Positions 9,232 to 16,693 of a stretch of DNA of 64,000 bases are shown here, in pieces. The position numbers and the translations under genes are program-made. A model generated the notes under the pieces. The model saw only the letters and a program-made list of their open reading frames with translations. It made no database searches and had not been told where the DNA came from. Position 1 is the stretch's first letter, and the number at the start of each line of letters is the position of its first letter. The stretch covers positions 434,001-498,000 of the forward strand of contig NZ_QTQI01000001.1 of NCBI RefSeq assembly GCF_003853705.1, read 5' to 3'. Origin of the DNA: Burkholderia sp. Bp8992 (lineage in GTDB: Bacteria; Pseudomonadota; Gammaproteobacteria; Burkholderiales; Burkholderiaceae).

Positions 9232-10098
9232 CTACGCGGCCGTGCGCAGGCGCGCGAAACCGTTGCGCAGGTAGCGCGCCAGTTCCGTCGCGGCCGGCGT
9301 GCGCTGGCCGCGCGGCACGTGCAGGTTGATCGAGAAATTCGGCAGCGCGGGCAGGCCGCTGCCGGCCGGCAGGATGTCGAGGTCGGCCGGCACGGTGGAC
9401 GCGAGCCAGACGGTCACCGCGAGATCGGAGCGCACGGTCGCGGCCGTTGCGTCGAAGCTGCCGTTCTCGAACACGGTGCGCCACGTGCGATCGCAGCCGC
9501 GCAGCGCGTCGAGCACGGAAGGGCGGAACGCGCAGGTCTGCGCGACCATCGACACCGGCAGCGGCGTGGTGCGGTGCGCGGTGCCGCCTTTCGCGCCGAC
9601 CCAGACCAGCCGGTCGATGGCGATGCACTCACCGCGCGACGACCCGACCGGCGCCTCGATCAGCGCGACGTCGAGGTCACCCTGCGTGAGCCCGCGCCGC
9701 AGTTCCGGCGACGCCGCGCACACGAGCGTGAGCGCAACCTGCGGATGCGCCTGCGCATAGCTTTTCAGGATCGGCGCGAGACAGGTGCCGACCAGATCCT
9801 GCGGCGCACCGAGGCGTACCGCGCCTTCCACCGCACCGGCCGTCAGGTCGGTGAGCAGCGCATCGTGTACGGCGAGCAGCCGGCGCGCCTGTTCGAGCAG
9901 CCGCTCGCCGGCCGCCGTGAGCAGCAGGTTGCGATGCTCGCGGACGAACAGCGGGCCGGACAGCGTTTCGAGTCGCGCGACCTGCTGGCTGATCGCGCCT
10001 TGCGTCAGGTGCAGCGCGTGGCCGGCCGCCGTCATGCTGCGATGATCGGCGACCGAGACGAATGCGCGCAGCAGCGCGATGTCGAGATTGCGAGCCAT
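9232..10098 (-). CDS. LysR-family regulator, divergent from LysE exporter
   Basis: A 288-residue regulator starting at MARNLDIALLRAFVSVADHR (ATG at 10098). The N-terminal 60 residues are the LysR winged helix (MTAAGHALHLTQGAISQQVARLETLSGPLFVREHRN); the rest is the periplasmic-binding-like effector domain. It is divergent from the LysE/RhtB-type exporter with a 104-base gap, the arrangement of ArgP/LysG-LysE pairs in which the regulator senses a basic amino acid and switches on its export. The actual effector cannot be told from sequence. Confidence 0.9.
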   Translation of the reverse strand: MARNLDIALLRAFVSVADHRSMTAAGHALHLTQGAISQQVARLETLSGPLFVREHRNLLLTAAGERLLEQARRLLAVHDALLTDLTAGAVEGAVRLGAPQDLVGTCLAPILKSYAQAHPQVALTLVCAASPELRRGLTQGDLDVALIEAPVGSSRGECIAIDRLVWVGAKGGTAHRTTPLPVSMVAQTCAFRPSVLDALRGCDRTWRTVFENGSFDATAATVRSDLAVTVWLASTVPADLDILPAGSGLPALPNFSINLHVPRGQRTPAATELARYLRNGFARLRTAA

Positions 10099-10202
10099 GC
10101 GTCGCATTATGAACGCTAATGGCAGGCATAAGAAGCTTTCGCTGTCGTAATGGAGGAATCGCGGGTAAAACGGGGCTTCGACGACGACAACCGGGAGCCG
10201 CC

Positions 10203-10802
10203 GTGCCGCTTCACGACTACCTGCTGCTGATGCTGTTCGTGATCGTATCCACCGTGACGCCGGGCGGTGCGACGACGCTCGCGACCGCGTCGGGTGCGCA
10301 TTTCGGCTACCGGCGTTCGCTGCCGCTGATGGCGGGCATCGCGGCCGGCCTGGCGTCGATGGCGGCTGCCGCGGCGGCCGGGCTCGGCAGTGTGTTGCTC
10401 GCCCTGCCGGCGTTGCAGCTCGCGATGAAGGCGGTCGGGTCGCTGTACCTCGTGTGGCTGGCCGTGCGTATCGGGCGCGGCGGCAAGCCGCGGCTCGATG
10501 CCGCCGTGCAGCGGCCGCAAGGATTCGTCAGCGGCGTGTGGATGCTCTGGCACAACCCGAAGGGCTGGGCGATGACGCTCGGCGCGGCCGCGTCGTTCGC
10601 GGCGCTCGCGTCCGGGCCGGCGCGGCTCGGCGTGCTGCTCGGGCTCGCGTTCGGTGTGGCCGCGATGGCGTCGCTGTCGTTGTGGTGTTTCGCGGGGCTG
10701 CTGTTCGCACGCGTGTTGCGCACGGAGCGGCAGTGGCGCTGCCTGAATGCCGGGCTCGGCTTGCTGCTCGTGGTGTCGATCGTGCCGATGTGGCTGCCGT
10801 AG
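10203..10802 (+). CDS. LysE/RhtB-family amino acid exporter
   Basis: A 199-residue membrane protein from a GTG at 10203 with GGGAG seven bases upstream. It has the family start (YLLLMLFVIVSTVTPGGATTLATASGAHFGYRRS, with TPGG where the family has TPGPN) and about six hydrophobic helices. These proteins export amino acids and related metabolites such as lysine, threonine or homoserine lactone. The divergent LysR gene is the likely regulator. The canonical TPGPN motif is altered to TPGGA, as in a subset of RhtB relatives, so substrate inference is unsafe. Confidence 0.88.
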   Translation: MPLHDYLLLMLFVIVSTVTPGGATTLATASGAHFGYRRSLPLMAGIAAGLASMAAAAAAGLGSVLLALPALQLAMKAVGSLYLVWLAVRIGRGGKPRLDAAVQRPQGFVSGVWMLWHNPKGWAMTLGAAASFAALASGPARLGVLLGLAFGVAAMASLSLWCFAGLLFARVLRTERQWRCLNAGLGLLLVVSIVPMWLP

Positions 10803-10847
10803 GGCCAGCGCAAGCCCGCTATTAGCGTGAACAGGCCCTGACAGGAG

Positions 10848-10866
10848 GCCGCGCACACTGCGCGGC
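10848..10866. terminator. Hairpin between convergent genes
   Basis: A perfect 8-bp stem (GCCGCGCA / TGCGCGGC) with a 3-base loop, inside a wider GAACAGG...CCTGTTC pairing (about 10829-10880). It sits between the LysE stop and the convergent MFS stop. It has no T-run, so it would be a non-canonical terminator on either strand. Confidence 0.4.
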
Positions 10867-10877
10867 GCTCTCCCTGT

Positions 10878-12332
10878 TCAGTGCGAACCGGCTCGCACGG
10901 CGCCGGCAGGCCGGCCACCGGCGCCGCTCGACCACAACGGCAGCCACAGCGTCGTGATGAAGCTCGCCGCATGCAGCGCGCACAGCAGGCCGAATGCCCA
11001 CGCGAACGCTGCGGCCTGCGAGCCGCCGGCCGACGCCGATTCGACGTGCAGCCGCCACGCGAGGAACAGCGTGCACATCGTCGTGAACGTCGGGCCGCCG
11101 AGGCGCTGCACGATATTGAGCGACGTCGTCGCCATCGGCAGGTTGCGGCGTTCGACCGACGCATACGCGGCGGAGATGGACGGCGCGCCGATCGCGCTCT
11201 GGCCCATGCCGCGCACAAACAGCGCCGGTACGAGCACGACCGGGTCGTAGCCGGCCAGCGCGAGGACCACGAACGGCAGCGTCGCGACGAGCGCGAGCAA
11301 GGCGCCGGCCGCGGCCAGCCGGCGCACGCCGAACCGGCTCGTCAGCGCGCCCATCGACGGATAGGTGACGAGCATGCCGAGCCCGAGCGGCGCGAGCAGC
11401 CAGCCCATCTCGCCCGGCGAACGCCCGCACGCCTGGATCAGGAACACGGGGATCAGCATCTGGCCCGCGTACATCGCGCCGTTCGACAGGAACTGCGTGC
11501 CGGCCGCCGCGCCGAACACGCGCGAGCGGAACAGCGCGAGATCGATCAGCGCCTGTTCACCCTTGCGCCGCTCGAAGCGCAGGAACGCCGCGAGCAGCAG
11601 CGCCGAGCAGCCGACCGCGGCGACGCCGAGCGCCGAGCCGATCCGTTCGGCGCCGTACAGGAACAGCACGAGGGCGGGCGACAGCAGCGCGAGGCCGACC
11701 CAGTCGAGTTCGCGCCGTTGCGCATCGTCGTGGTCAGGGGGCAGGAAACGCGCGGCCAGCGCAAGCGCGAGCGCGCCGACGGGCAGGTTCACGAGAAACA
11801 GCCAGCGCCATGACGCATGCTGCAGGATCGCGCCGGCGACCACGGGCCCGAGGATCGGCGCAAGCAGCACGGGTACCGCCGCGTAGCCGATCACGCGCGC
11901 CATCTGCTGGCCCGCGACGCGCGCGATCATCATCTGCGCCATCGGCGCGAGCAACCCGCCGCTGACGCCTTGCAGCACGCGGAACGCGATCAGCGACGGT
12001 GCGGACCACGCGAGCCCGCACAGCGCCGACGTGAGCGTGAACGCCGAGAAACATCACAGGTACAGCGCCTTCGCGCCGATGCGGTCGACCAGCCAGCCGT
12101 TCAGCGGCAGCACCAGCGTCAGCGCGAGCAGGTAGCCGCTCGTCACCCACTGGATCGTCGACAGGCTCGCATGCAGGTCGGCCGCGAGGCTCGACAGCGA
12201 CACGTTGACGATCGTCGCGTCGAGCTGCGACAGCAGCGAGCCGAGCGTCGCGACCGCGCTGACCTTCCAGATCGACGGATCGAGCCGGCCGGCCGCATGG
12301 CCCGGCGCCGGCTTCGCGTGCTGGTCGCTCAC
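10878..12332 (-). pseudogene. DHA2-type MFS drug exporter gene with in-frame TGA
   Basis: The frame begins at a GTG at 12332 (MSDQHAKPAPGH...), overlapping the isochorismatase stop in a GTGA junction. The protein shows EmrB/QacA features: LLSQLDATIVNVSLSSLAADLH in helix 1 and, further on, VLLAPILGPVVAGAILQHASWRWLFLVNLP, the family motif C. After KALYL the codon at 12054-12056 is TGA; the same frame then reads on cleanly (CFSAFTLTSALCGLAWSAPSLIAFRVLQG) to 10878. A TGG (Trp) at that position would give one 484-residue protein. The lesion is therefore a single C-to-T change on the + strand at 12054, not a frameshift. It could be a real null mutation or a base-call error. The downstream part could only be translated by re-initiation. 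Confidence 0.85.
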
Positions 12333-12892
12333 GCGCCGCGCCGGTCGAGCAGCGCGACGATGTCCTGCGTCGTGCCGGTCTCGCCGAGGCGCGGGAACAG
12401 GCGCTCGATGCTGTTCACGTGTGCGTCCGCGTTGAGGTCGGTCATCGCGTCGACGGCGAGCGTCACGTTGTAGCCGAGTTCGTGGGCCTGCCGGGCGGTC
12501 GATTCGACGCCGATGCTCGTCGCGACGCCGGTCAGCACGATCTGCGTGACGCCGGCCGCCTTCAGGTGAGCGTCGAGATCCGTGCCGGTAAATGCGCCCC
12601 AGGTCTTTTTGGTCACGACGTGGTCGTTCGGCCGGCGGTCCAGTTCGGGGATGAGCTCGGCCCAGTCGGCGGGGAGTTGCGCCGTGCGCGGCGCTTGCTC
12701 GGTGCGGCCCGGCGCACCGCCGGCGACGTTGACGAGCACGACCGGCAGGCCGCGGCTGCGGAATGCGTCGAGCAGCGTGCGGGCGTGCGCGATCACCGGT
12801 GCGACCGGGTGGGCGGTGGGGAGGGCGACGATGTCTTTCTGCAGGTCGATGACGACCAGTGCCGTGTTCGTGTCGAGACGGGTTGCGCTCAT
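12329..12892 (-). CDS. Isochorismatase-family hydrolase, Gly at the usual Cys position
   Basis: A 187-residue protein from the ATG at 12892. The fold signature is clear: TALVVIDLQKDIVALP with the catalytic Asp, VVTKKTWGAFTGTDLD with the Lys, and VLTGVATSIGVESTARQAHELGY at the nucleophile elbow. Amidase-type members have Cys where this protein has the Gly of SIGVES. True isochorismatases such as EntB and PhzD also have Gly there, so the protein may hydrolyse a vinyl ether or be non-amidase. It lies between a MarR gene (68 bases upstream) and the MFS gene (GTGA overlap), which suggests a three-gene response operon. Confidence 0.88.
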   Translation of the reverse strand: MSATRLDTNTALVVIDLQKDIVALPTAHPVAPVIAHARTLLDAFRSRGLPVVLVNVAGGAPGRTEQAPRTAQLPADWAELIPELDRRPNDHVVTKKTWGAFTGTDLDAHLKAAGVTQIVLTGVATSIGVESTARQAHELGYNVTLAVDAMTDLNADAHVNSIERLFPRLGETGTTQDIVALLDRRGA

Positions 12893-12960
12893 GACGGGGC
12901 TCCGTGAAAAAGGGCGGGGAAAGCCGGGCGCGCGAATGCCGCGCGGCGCGCCGGCCGGAT

Positions 12961-13416
12961 TCATTGGTCGCCGATGCGGCGGATCAGCGGGATCGCCGCG
13001 GCGAGCGTCGCGATGTCTTCGGGATCGAGCTTGTCGATCGCGGCGCCGAGCCACTTGTGCTTCGCGGCGTTGCGCTTGCGCCGTGCGTCGAGGCCGGCCT
13101 GGGTCAGCTTGAACAGGATCTGGCGGCCGTCGGTCGGGTGCGGTTCGCGCTCGACGAGCGCATCTTCCTCGAGGCTTGCGAGAATCGCCTTCATCGATTG
13201 CGGCTTCATCGCTTCGGCGCGCGCGAGGTCGGCGGTCGTCATCGGCCCGTGCCGTTCGAGCCGCGCGAGCGCGCTGGTCTGGGACATGCCGAGCCCTTCG
13301 GATTCGATCTCGGAGCGCAGCCGGCGGATCAGCTGGCCGACCGCGAGGGTCAGCTCGGCGGCGACGGTGTCGGCGGAAACGCCGGGTTTGCGTGGCGGGT
13401 TCATGCGGCGGATCAT
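12961..13416 (-). CDS. MarR-family regulator, first gene of the operon
   Basis: A protein of up to 151 residues (ATG at 13416; the ATG at 13404, MNPPRKPG, is equally possible). The winged helix is visible at TSALARLERHGPMTTADLARAEAMKPQSMKAILASLEEDALVEREPHPTDGRQ, including the DGRQ wing loop. MarR proteins are usually repressors relieved by phenolic or oxidising ligands. A perfect 26-bp palindrome lies nine bases upstream of the first ATG, consistent with autorepression of the marR-isochorismatase-MFS operon. Confidence 0.92.
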   Translation of the reverse strand: MIRRMNPPRKPGVSADTVAAELTLAVGQLIRRLRSEIESEGLGMSQTSALARLERHGPMTTADLARAEAMKPQSMKAILASLEEDALVEREPHPTDGRQILFKLTQAGLDARRKRNAAKHKWLGAAIDKLDPEDIATLAAAIPLIRRIGDQ

Positions 13417-13424
13417 AGAACACG

Positions 13425-13450
13425 ACAGTTAAACTTGCAAGTTTAACTGT
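13425..13450. promoter_or_regulatory. Perfect 26-bp palindrome, MarR operator
   Basis: The 26 bases are an uninterrupted inverted repeat centred on TTGCAA, with arms ACAGTTAAACTTG / CAAGTTTAACTGT. It lies just upstream of the MarR gene and 39 bases past the stop of the small gene at 13490. A dimeric MarR protein covering such a site would block transcription of its own operon. Confidence 0.8.
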
Positions 13451-13489
13451 TGAATTTCCCGCCGGGCGACGGCGCGGTCCGGCGCGCGA

Positions 13490-13723
13490 TCACGCGCGGC
13501 GCGGGTCGACCGGGACGACTTCGTTGTATTTCGGCGTCGCGCTCTCGTGCAGCAGGTCGCCGAGGTATTGCGCGAGTTCGTCCGCGGCGAGCGCCGACGG
13601 AATCTGCAGGTTGGCCGGGCGCCGCTTGCCTTCGGTGCCGAGGTCGAACACGGCCCATCGGCCGTTCGCGCGCACGACGGCGAGCAGCCGTCCGAATGCG
13701 TTGAAGCGGTATTCATCCTGCAT
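13490..13723 (-). CDS. Small conserved-looking protein, function unknown
   Basis: A 77-residue protein starting at MQDEYRFNAFGRLLAVVRAN (ATG at 13723). It has no signal peptide or membrane segment. The pattern of an N-terminal FNAFGRLLAVVR beta block, RWAVFDLGTEGKRRPANLQIP and an acidic helix ADELAQYLGDLLHE recalls a family of short uncharacterised bacterial proteins (I think DUF7661, not verified). It lies 44 bases after the endopeptidase stop on the same strand, so it may be the second gene of that transcript. Confidence 0.65.
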   Translation of the reverse strand: MQDEYRFNAFGRLLAVVRANGRWAVFDLGTEGKRRPANLQIPSALAADELAQYLGDLLHESATPKYNEVVPVDPRRA

Positions 13724-13767
13724 GGCATCGCTCCCGTCGGGTGGACGCACCGGCTGCCTGCGCGTGC

Positions 13768-14850
13768 TTACTGGATCGAGCAGGACAGCCAGCGGTGGAT
13801 CTTGAGCGCGTCGCTCGATACGCCGGCACGCGTCGGCGCGCCGAGCAGCACGACCGTTTCGCGGCGGCCCTTCACGCGCATCCGCATCACGACGCCGTGC
13901 CCCGACTCGTTGATGAAGCCGGTTTTCTGCAGCCGGATCGGCAGGCGGCGGTAGCGGACGAGCGGGTCGGAATTCACGTACACGAGTTCGCCGTCGCCGG
14001 GGCGCACGGTGGTCGACGTGTCCGTCGAGAAATAGCGGATCAGCGGATCCTGCGCGGCCGCGCCGACGAGTCGCGCGAGATCTTCCGCCGTCGACACGTT
14101 GTGCGGCGACAAGCCGGTCGGCTCGCGGAAGTGCGTATGACGCATGCCGAGCCGGCGCGCTTCGCGGTTCATCGCCTTGACGAACGCGGCGCGCCCGCCC
14201 GGATAGTCGCAGCTCAGCGCGGCGGCCGCGCGATTCTCCGACGACATCAGCGCGATATGGAACATGTCGCGGCGCGACAGCTCCGAGCCGACCTGCAGGC
14301 GCGAACCGGTGAACTTGATGGTGTCGCGATCGTGCGCTGTGACGCGCAGCACGCCGTTCAGCGGACGATCGGCATCGCGCGCGACGACGGCCGTCATCAG
14401 TTTCGAGATCGACGCGATCGGCCGCACGGTGCGCGCGTTGCGGGCCAGCAGCGGTGTGCCGGAGTCGACGTCGAGCACGTAGGCCGCACGTGAATGCAGC
14501 GATCCGACCGCGCGCGGCGTGAAGCCGCAACTGGCGAGCAGCTTCGGTTTCGCGGGCGGGCGCGGCCGTACGGCCGTCGTGCGTTTCGCGCGCCGCGGTT
14601 GCGGTGCGGGTGCGGCGTGACGTTTGGCGGCCTGATGCGTGACGCGCGGGCGGCGCTGCTTGACGGCCTTTTTCTTGCGGTGGGGTTTCTTCTTGACGGC
14701 CTTCGTGTGGGCATGCGCGTGGGCGTGTGCGGTGCGATGCGGCTGCACGCGTTGCGCGGACGTGTTCGTGGCAAACGCGAGCAGCAGGAACGAGAGGGCG
14801 AGGATCAGGGTGGTCCGGGCGCGAGGCAGGCGCGCGATGAGGCCGGTCAA
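13768..14850 (-). CDS. D-alanyl-D-alanine endopeptidase (PBP7/8 type, S11)
   Basis: A 360-residue secreted peptidase. The signal peptide is ARTTLILALSFLLLAFATNTSAQ. Residues about 35-105 are an unusual linker with alternating His-Ala and Lys/Arg clusters. The catalytic domain has all three S11 motifs: SISK (SxxK), SEN (SxN) and KTG. It would cleave peptide cross-links in murein. The basic, histidine-rich spacer before the enzyme is likely a wall- or membrane-binding arm and is longer than in E. coli PBP7. The downstream small gene is on the same strand. Confidence 0.9.
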   Translation of the reverse strand: MTGLIARLPRARTTLILALSFLLLAFATNTSAQRVQPHRTAHAHAHAHTKAVKKKPHRKKKAVKQRRPRVTHQAAKRHAAPAPQPRRAKRTTAVRPRPPAKPKLLASCGFTPRAVGSLHSRAAYVLDVDSGTPLLARNARTVRPIASISKLMTAVVARDADRPLNGVLRVTAHDRDTIKFTGSRLQVGSELSRRDMFHIALMSSENRAAAALSCDYPGGRAAFVKAMNREARRLGMRHTHFREPTGLSPHNVSTAEDLARLVGAAAQDPLIRYFSTDTSTTVRPGDGELVYVNSDPLVRYRRLPIRLQKTGFINESGHGVVMRMRVKGRRETVVLLGAPTRAGVSSDALKIHRWLSCSIQ

Positions 14851-15047
14851 GCGAAAGTCTCCTTTTCACGCGCGCTGCGGCTGCGCGGAATGCATGGGCG
14901 GTCAGCGGGTGCGGGAAATTATACGGTCGATCGCGTGGCGATGACGATGGGATGAGTCGCAATGACGCGTGATGCGGGCGGATTCGGCGTGTTTTCGATC
15001 TGCCTGTTGAGGTGGTGCGTGTGGTGACAGCCGTGCAGGCCGGCCGT

Positions 15048-15284
15048 TCAGCGCGGCCAGTTCCGCCGCGACACGACCGCAAAGCTGATCGCGATCGAAC
15101 CCGTCACGGCGCGCGGCGTCGGGTCTTCGATCGCATCGCCGAAGCGGAAACGGCGGCTGCGTCCGTCGACGCGTCCAGCGCGACGTTTCGGTGCGTGCGC
15201 ATCGGTTGCGGCAGCGGGTTCGTTTGCGTCCACGCCATCGCATGACGGCTGGGCCACGCATTCAACGGCTTGATCGAAAGACAT
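15048..15284 (-). CDS. Possible small hypothetical protein
   Basis: An open frame of 78 codons from the ATG at 15284 (MSFDQAVECVAQPSCDG). It is rich in Ala, Arg and Asp with no recognisable domain, signal or membrane segment. Third positions are GC-rich as in real genes here, but I see no strong ribosome-binding site. It diverges from the LysR gene at 15378, a position in which a regulated target gene could lie. Treat as tentative. The rest of 14851-15377 shows nothing else I can assign. Confidence 0.3.
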   Translation of the reverse strand: MSFDQAVECVAQPSCDGVDANEPAAATDAHAPKRRAGRVDGRSRRFRFGDAIEDPTPRAVTGSIAISFAVVSRRNWPR

Positions 15285-15377
15285 GACGGTGAATTCCGGG
15301 AAGGGCATGTCCGTATTGGACGCTATCGCATTCGATCAGTAAAATGAATATTTCTATCGATACGATTCTTTTTAAGA

Positions 15378-16253
15378 ATGGAACTGAAACTGCTCCGCAC
15401 GTTCCTGACGGTCACCGAGCTGTGCCATTTCAGCCGCGCCGCGGATGCGCTGCACATGAGCCAGCCGGCGCTGAGCAAGCAGATCGGCGCGCTCGAGGCG
15501 AGCCTCGGCGGCAAGCTGTTCGAGCGCGGCCGGCACGGCGCGGAGCTGACGTCGTTCGGCGAACGCTTCCTGCCCGATGCGCAGGCGCTCGTGCGCGACG
15601 CCGACGAGATCCTCGCGCGTGCGCGTGAGACGGCCGGCGGGCAGCGCGGCCATTTGCGGCTCGGCATCTGCCTGTCCGTGCTGACGCTCGTGCCGAAGCT
15701 GATCGCCGAGTTTCGGCGTCGCAATCCGGGCATTGCGGTCACGCTGAGCGACCTGTCGTCGTCCGAGCAGACGCGCCGGTTGCGCGCGGGCAAGCTCGAT
15801 GCCGGGTTCCTGCGTCTGCCGTCCGACGACGGGGTGTCGTCGTTCAAGGTGATCGACGAATCGCTCGCGCTCGCGGTGCCGCCGCACCTCGGCTTCAAGC
15901 GCGTGCCGGCCGACCTCGACGAGCTCAACGAGATCGGCTTCATCGCGCTGCAGCGTGCGCGCGGCCCGGGGCTGGCCGCGCAGATCGACCGGTGGTGCGT
16001 CGAGCGCCGCTTCGTGCCGCACGTGACGCAGCAGGCGGAGGACGTGCAGTCGGTGCTGACGTCCGTCGCGGCCGGCGTGGGCGTCGCGTTCATCCCGTCG
16101 AGCGCGCAGTATCTGCTGCGCGATGCGACGGTGATACCGCTCGACGGTCGCGACGCGAAGTGGCGCGTGGGGCTCGCGTGGCTGTCGGATCGTGACGATC
16201 CCGTCACCACGCGTTTCGTGTCGTTCATGCGCACCGCACTCAAGGGCGTGTGA
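15378..16253 (+). CDS. LysR-family regulator
   Basis: A 291-residue regulator starting MELKLLRTFLTVTELCHFSRAADALHMSQPALSKQIGALEASLGGKLFERGRHGAELT, the textbook LysR helix-turn-helix. The effector domain has the usual two-lobed pattern (LRLGICLSVLTLVPKLIAEFRRRNPG...). It resembles the CatR/BenM side of the family in the FSRAADALHMSQPALSKQI helix, but no aromatic pathway gene is adjacent. Possible targets are the tentative divergent ORF or a distant gene. The region just upstream (15340-15377) is AT-rich and likely carries its promoter. Confidence 0.9.
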   Translation: MELKLLRTFLTVTELCHFSRAADALHMSQPALSKQIGALEASLGGKLFERGRHGAELTSFGERFLPDAQALVRDADEILARARETAGGQRGHLRLGICLSVLTLVPKLIAEFRRRNPGIAVTLSDLSSSEQTRRLRAGKLDAGFLRLPSDDGVSSFKVIDESLALAVPPHLGFKRVPADLDELNEIGFIALQRARGPGLAAQIDRWCVERRFVPHVTQQAEDVQSVLTSVAAGVGVAFIPSSAQYLLRDATVIPLDGRDAKWRVGLAWLSDRDDPVTTRFVSFMRTALKGV

Positions 16254-16326
16254 CGCGGCGTATAGTGTCCGCGACGACCTTTCCTGACCGAACGCCGGCC
16301 CGCTGCCGGCGGATGAACCCGAACCG

Positions 16327-16611
16327 ATGACTTCAGAATCCGACGAATCCCCGCTCGATCCCGCACTCGTCGCGACGCTCGCGACGCTGAACGAGGCCGC
16401 GAACGATCCGGCCGGCAAGGCGTGGTCGCTGCCGAAGATCGCGAAGCGCACGCAACTGCCGATGAGTACGCTGCGCCGCGTGTTGACGCAGCTCGACGCC
16501 GCGGGCCTGAGTGCGACGACGCTGAACGAAGACGGCACCGGCAGCGCTGCGCTGACCGACGAAGGGCGCGCGGTGTGTGCGCAACTGTTCGGCGCGAACG
16601 ACGCTCGATGA
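16327..16611 (+). CDS. Small winged-helix protein
   Basis: A 94-residue protein. After a short acidic tail, the segment LVATLATLNEAANDPAGKAWSLPKIAKRTQLPMSTLRRVLTQLDAAGLSATT has the helix-turn-helix and wing order of MarR/IclR-like DNA-binding domains (LPKIAKRTQLPMSTLRRVLTQL is the recognition unit). It lacks any effector domain. It stands alone on the + strand, convergent with mgtA. Target unknown. Confidence 0.75.
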   Translation: MTSESDESPLDPALVATLATLNEAANDPAGKAWSLPKIAKRTQLPMSTLRRVLTQLDAAGLSATTLNEDGTGSAALTDEGRAVCAQLFGANDAR

Positions 16612-16614
16612 ATG

Positions 16615-16640
16615 AAAAACGGGCCGCTGATGCGGCCCGT
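16615..16640 (-). terminator. Intrinsic terminator of mgtA
   Basis: A 9-bp perfect stem (ACGGGCCGC / GCGGCCCGT, loop TGAT). Read on the - strand it is followed by a run of five T. It lies just after the mgtA stop in the direction of transcription and overlaps the end of the convergent small gene. Confidence 0.85.
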
Positions 16641-16693
16641 CGTGTAGTGGCTCGGCGCATGCATCGCGCCGGCACGTTGTTATCCGGACGGAA

